Under the pieces are notes generated by a model. It did not search any database. It saw nothing but the letters and a program-made list of their open reading frames with translations, and was not told the origin of the DNA. From Citrus sinensis (taxonomy: Eukaryota; Streptophyta; Magnoliopsida; Sapindales; Rutaceae): a stretch of 64,000 nucleotides of DNA. Made by a program: the position numbers and the translations under genes. Shown here in pieces: positions 62,568 through 64,000 of the stretch (positions are counted from its first letter, which is position 1; each line of letters opens with the position of its first letter). The stretch spans positions 32,381,501 through 32,445,500 of the forward strand of contig NC_068560.1 of the NCBI RefSeq assembly GCF_022201045.2, read 5' to 3'.

Positions 62568-63796
62568 TTAAACTGAGCTGGCTCTTCTCAATTGGTATTT
62601 GGACATAGGAGTTGGGTATGAAGAGAAAAGGATATCCACTTCCTGCTAAAACAATAACAGAGAAAAAAAAATTTACTCCCAGATAAAACCTATGGAATTG
62701 GCTACATATTTTATATTTTAAATAGTAGCATTTGGATAAAGCATGCGTGTACCTTCTGCTTTTTGAGCCAGCTATTTCTTTTCCTCAACCACAACACTTG
62801 ACTCTCCAGTTGATTTGTATAAGCCTTTGATCAACAAAACAAACAGAAACCTATATAAATTGCACGAGTAAAATGTGTAGAAGTGTATTGCATTTTATAC
62901 CCAATATTTACTATTACTACCTGCTTCCTTGCCCTTGACCTAGCAGCAGACTCACGGTTCTTGATCATCCTCTTCTGCTTTCTCTCAATTGTCTTCTCCA
63001 TAATCTCGTCCGAATACCTCCTCTTCCTCCCAACATTATTCACTTTAGATAATTCTGACGGTGCCGCCGATGTCGCTGGCATCGGCATTGATAAAGCCAA
63101 TTGATTCTCTGAGTATCCAATATCCCCAACTGGGTTCTCGTAAACTGATTCAGAAACATTATAACTTGTATCCATCGCTCCCATTTGCTGCTGCTGAGAT
63201 GCCATTTGAAACTGCAACCAATCTGCTTGCTGAGACACCACGACCATCGGATCAATCCCCATACTGATCAATGGCTGATGATGATTACCAGCAACACCAT
63301 TGTGATTATTATTATTACTAATATTATTATTATTATTATTATTATTTCCCATGCTGTTATTAATAATACCAGCGCGCAGTAAAAAATCCTCAAGTGTCGT
63401 CTCTCCAGGTGTGAGTTGCTGCTGCACTACAGCAGATTGGTTACTATGATCAACTTCATGCTCATGATGAACAGTATCTTTCCATACTTGATCAATCGTT
63501 TTCTTACTCAACCTTCCATTCAGATTTATGTTCCCAAGAAAGTACGAAGGCGGGGGCGACGACGATGAAGATGAAGAAGAAGGGTTCTGCACAATCTGTA
63601 CTCCATCTTGATTATCACCTGAAACGGTCTGCACGTTCTTGATCACTGCTAACTCATGATTCAAATTCATATGGTTACTCATTAGTGAGGGCTTCCCTAT
63701 ATTTCCCATCTGGCTCCGAACTTCATGATCATATATAAGATTATTATAAGGCGGCCCTTGCCCTCCATTTGGAGATACCATAATTTTATCATACAA
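62568..63796 (-). CDS. Group A bZIP transcription factor (ABI5/AREB-like)
   Basis: Three exons, 62921-63796, 62753-62824 and 62568-62642, join in phase to 340 residues. A second ATG at 63781 would give 335 and is nearly as likely. Group A landmarks are NGRLSKKTIDQVWKD (about residue 94), GETTLEDFLLRAGII (about residue 130), and the basic region KRMIKNRESAARSRARKQ ending exactly at the first exon border. Then comes AYTNQLESQVLWLRKRNSWL, giving only three Leu heptads, and the end MSKYQLRRASSV. A poly-Asn stretch is coded by an ATT/AAT run at about 63306-63348. Group A bZIPs bind ABRE/G-box sites in abscisic-acid responses. The N-terminal LxRQxSIYSLTLDE block usual in ABI5 is not seen. The zipper differs from the usual EVxxLKEENxxLKKQ pattern. 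Confidence 0.85.
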
Positions 63797-64000
63797 TATA
63801 GAGCATTAGTTAATAAGGAAATATGAACTTGACCAGCATCAGCATGAAATTAACAATAAAAGAGTTATGAGTCCACTAAATTCTATTTTTGTATTCAATT
63901 TTTTTTTTTTTTGCACTAATTAATAGTGTAAAGACTAGCGGAGAGTGAAGAAGAAGTTGAATGAACGAAATGTAAGCAAGCAGTTAGAAAGGATCTGGGA
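63797..64000 (-). promoter_or_regulatory. 5' flank of the bZIP gene, cut by the window edge
   Basis: Contains a T-run at about 63900-63913 and an A/T-rich leader. No TATA box could be fixed with confidence. Confidence 0.35.

Overview
This is eukaryotic nuclear DNA from a dicot plant. The genes are rich in GT-AG introns, the spacers are AT-rich, and the proteins match flowering-plant families: a group A bZIP, plastid PPR, ALD1-type aminotransferase, GPAT and plant ATG14. Codon and spacer style would suit a woody eudicot such as Citrus, but that is a guess from memory. Nothing here is bacterial or viral.

Layout from left to right. 1-8640 holds a minus-strand gene for a long coiled-coil protein with an N-terminal NT-C2 domain; its 3' end is not resolved and probably lies beyond the left edge. 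8.6-12.6 kb is a spacer with a G-run, a long foldback element, an orphan G-box/TATA promoter and a broken RNase H fragment. 13.1-18.2 kb carries four small minus-strand genes arranged A-B-A'-B', which is a tandem duplication of a two-gene unit. 18.9-22.5 kb is a ten-exon ALD1-like aminotransferase gene (pipecolate branch of systemic acquired resistance).

26.5-28.5 kb is a TRM9-like tRNA methyltransferase on the plus strand. After about 4 kb of AT-rich spacer and a second foldback element comes a GPAT2/3-like acyltransferase (34.1-35.8 kb) and a truncated LINE RNase H fragment. On the minus strand follow a glutaredoxin-DEP-DUF547 protein (37.8-41.6 kb) and a single-exon PPR gene like At4g18520/PDM1-SEL1 (43.3-45.2 kb). 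A MULE-type foldback MITE with a target-site duplication sits at 46.1 kb, just ahead of an At4g37920-like plastid protein gene (46.9-49.7 kb).

Directly behind that gene lies a 5.06-kb Pack-MULE-like transposon (49929-54988). It has matching terminal inverted repeats, a perfect 9-bp target duplication, a 2.4-kb tandem array and a captured, frameshifted nucleoside diphosphate kinase start. A twelve-exon ATG14-like autophagy gene (55.8-59.8 kb) and a group A bZIP gene (62.6-63.8 kb, minus) close the window.

The genes are independent transcription units, not an operon. Two themes recur: stress and defence functions (ALD1, bZIP, ATG14, GPAT), and heavy insertion of MULE-type and foldback elements between genes. 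Exon boundaries below were worked out by hand from splice sites, reading phase and family similarity. The most unusual items are the A-B-A'-B' small-protein cluster and the Pack-MULE with its internal satellite-like array.
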